From Reinekea sp. G2M2-21 (GTDB lineage Bacteria > Pseudomonadota > Gammaproteobacteria > Pseudomonadales > Natronospirillaceae): a DNA stretch of 64,000 nucleotides. The stretch's first letter is position 1. Each line of letters starts with the position of its first letter. Under the pieces are notes generated by a model, which saw nothing but the letters and a program-made list of their open reading frames with translations, had not been told where the DNA came from and made no database searches. Shown here piece by piece: positions 63,130 through 64,000 of the stretch. The DNA is taken from positions 186,001 to 250,000 of the forward strand of contig NZ_JADPQG010000006.1 of the NCBI RefSeq assembly GCF_015687175.1. Reading direction: 5' to 3'. Made by a program: the position numbers and the translations under genes.

Positions 63130-64000
63130 ATGAACATGAAACTAAACATCACTGCTGCCTCTCTAACCCTCTGTTTAGCAGCAGGATGTGCCCAATTCGG
63201 CCTTATTCAAAACGAACAATCTCCATACGCAAAAGAAACATTACACCCCAGCGATGGTTGGGCTTTTTTAGAAGGGTCGGTTACCGGTGGTAGTAACGCC
63301 GTTGAGGAGCTAATCTTCACCGTTGATTCGCGCAAAGCCTTTGTCGACGCTTTATCTCTTGCCGGTAATGAACCCAAAATCATTCAGATAAAGGGAACCA
63401 TCAACCTTTCAAGCGATGACGAAGGCAAGGAGTTAACGGAAGCGGACTATGCAGTCGCACCCTACGAATTTGAAGCTTACAAAGACGCTTACGCACCAGC
63501 GGTATGGAATATAAATCCGTTAGTAAAAGGGCGTCCGCTGCGCAAACTGACGGGCGAGCAGGAAGAAGCACGTAAAGCATCTGCAGCAAATCAAAAAGCC
63601 CATATTGTTGTGTCAATACCTTCCAACACGACACTGATTGGACTCGGTAAAGACGCAAAGGTCATCAAAGGAACACTATCGATAGGTTCTGGTACGGAAA
63701 ACGTCATTATTCGAAATATAAATTTTCAAGATGCTTTTGACTACTTCCCGGCGTGGGATCCAGGTGACAGTTTCAAAGTCGATACCAGCTACCCTGGCTG
63801 TCAAGATGTATACGAGAACGTCGACGTAGGTCCACAAAAGTGTCGAGGTGGTCGCTGGAATGCAGAATACGACCTAATTTCGATCAGCGGTGCCACTCGA
63901 ATTTGGATTGACCAATGTACATTCTCTGATGGGGATCGAACCGACGATCAATTTCCGCCAATTTATCCATTCCCTCAAAACGAAATCACGCAAAAAGTTC
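63130..64000 (+). CDS. PL1 pectate lyase lipoprotein (3' end cut by window edge)
   Basis: The first 290 residues are visible. MNMKLNITAASLTLCLAAGC gives a lipobox with Cys20, so the enzyme should be an outer-membrane lipoprotein. AAGGAG lies six bases before the ATG. The visible catalytic part has the PL1 pattern: 'IVVSIPSNTTLIGLGKDAK', 'NVIIRNINFQDAFDYFP', and the Ca2+/active-site strand 'YDLISISGATRIWIDQCTFSDG' (quoted in part as DLISISGA and IWIDQCTFSDG). It lies 141 bp after the double lyase in the same direction. Secreted plus surface-bound lyases are a common pairing in marine pectin users. Confidence 0.9.
   Translation, partial: MNMKLNITAASLTLCLAAGCAQFGLIQNEQSPYAKETLHPSDGWAFLEGSVTGGSNAVEELIFTVDSRKAFVDALSLAGNEPKIIQIKGTINLSSDDEGKELTEADYAVAPYEFEAYKDAYAPAVWNINPLVKGRPLRKLTGEQEEARKASAANQKAHIVVSIPSNTTLIGLGKDAKVIKGTLSIGSGTENVIIRNINFQDAFDYFPAWDPGDSFKVDTSYPGCQDVYENVDVGPQKCRGGRWNAEYDLISISGATRIWIDQCTFSDGDRTDDQFPPIYPFPQNEITQKV

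Overview
The window looks like chromosomal DNA of a marine, polysaccharide-degrading gammaproteobacterium, probably Oceanospirillales (Reinekea/Saccharospirillum-like). This is inferred from the mix of a QseE/QseG/QseF-type cassette, a fused EIIA-HPr-EI fructose PTS, a GH18 chitinase, PL1 pectate lyases and TTAAGG-ended intergenic repeats. No rRNA or other taxonomic marker is present, so the assignment is tentative. Coding density is high, genes lie on both strands, and there is no prophage or CRISPR array.

Layout. 1-5.5 kb: a minus-strand operon (flavin monooxygenase, BASS-type transporter, SDR/epimerase running off the left edge) divergent from an AraC regulator, then a beta-propeller lipoprotein. 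5.7-8.5 kb: a DMT exporter, a TetR regulator and a polytopic membrane protein. 8.7-9.8 kb: an RNA-rich stretch with a candidate structured RNA ending in a terminator, tRNA-Gln(TTG), an unusual tRNA-Cys(GCA), and copies of a TTAAGG-ended MITE-like repeat. 9.8-17.7 kb: galM and the fructose PTS operon fruB-fruK-fruA, divergent from its LacI-type regulator fruR, with palindromic operators between them. 17.7-25.3 kb: a gamma-glutamyl hydrolase convergent with an M19 dipeptidase, a Nudix protein, a LysE exporter, cbpA-cbpM, an orphan M15 peptidase, a chitinase (GH18-CBM5/12-CBM6) and a small 2OG-Fe(II) oxygenase. 25.3-29.5 kb: a full-length MITE, a hairpin-rich non-coding stretch, a chemoreceptor and an EF-hand protein. 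29.6-33.8 kb: the glrK-qseG-glrR-like signalling cassette and a GST. 33.8-43.6 kb: a membrane-bound AraC regulator, a large FN3/propeller lipoprotein, a solute-binding protein, an outer-membrane-type protein, a CPBP protease divergent from its probable TetR repressor, and a RadC/JAB-like protein.

44.5-58.1 kb is a defence island on the minus strand. It holds a membrane-anchored coiled-coil PD-(D/E)XK nuclease, a three-helix membrane protein followed by a decayed DUF3800 gene, a RAYT transposase beside a tandem pair of its likely REP elements, and a type I restriction-modification operon (hsdR, fic, hsdM, hsdS, DUF6933-like). REP elements have invaded this operon: one lies in frame inside hsdM and another supplies the hsdS stop codon.

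59-64 kb starts a pectin-degradation locus: a KdgR-like operator, a secreted lyase with two PL1 catalytic domains joined by two jelly-roll domains, and a PL1 lipoprotein that runs off the right edge.

The strongest candidates for something new are the membrane-anchored nuclease with its neighbours, the tRNA-Cys in which G19:C56 appears replaced by U19:A56, the structured RNA upstream of the tRNAs, and the in-frame REP in hsdM.
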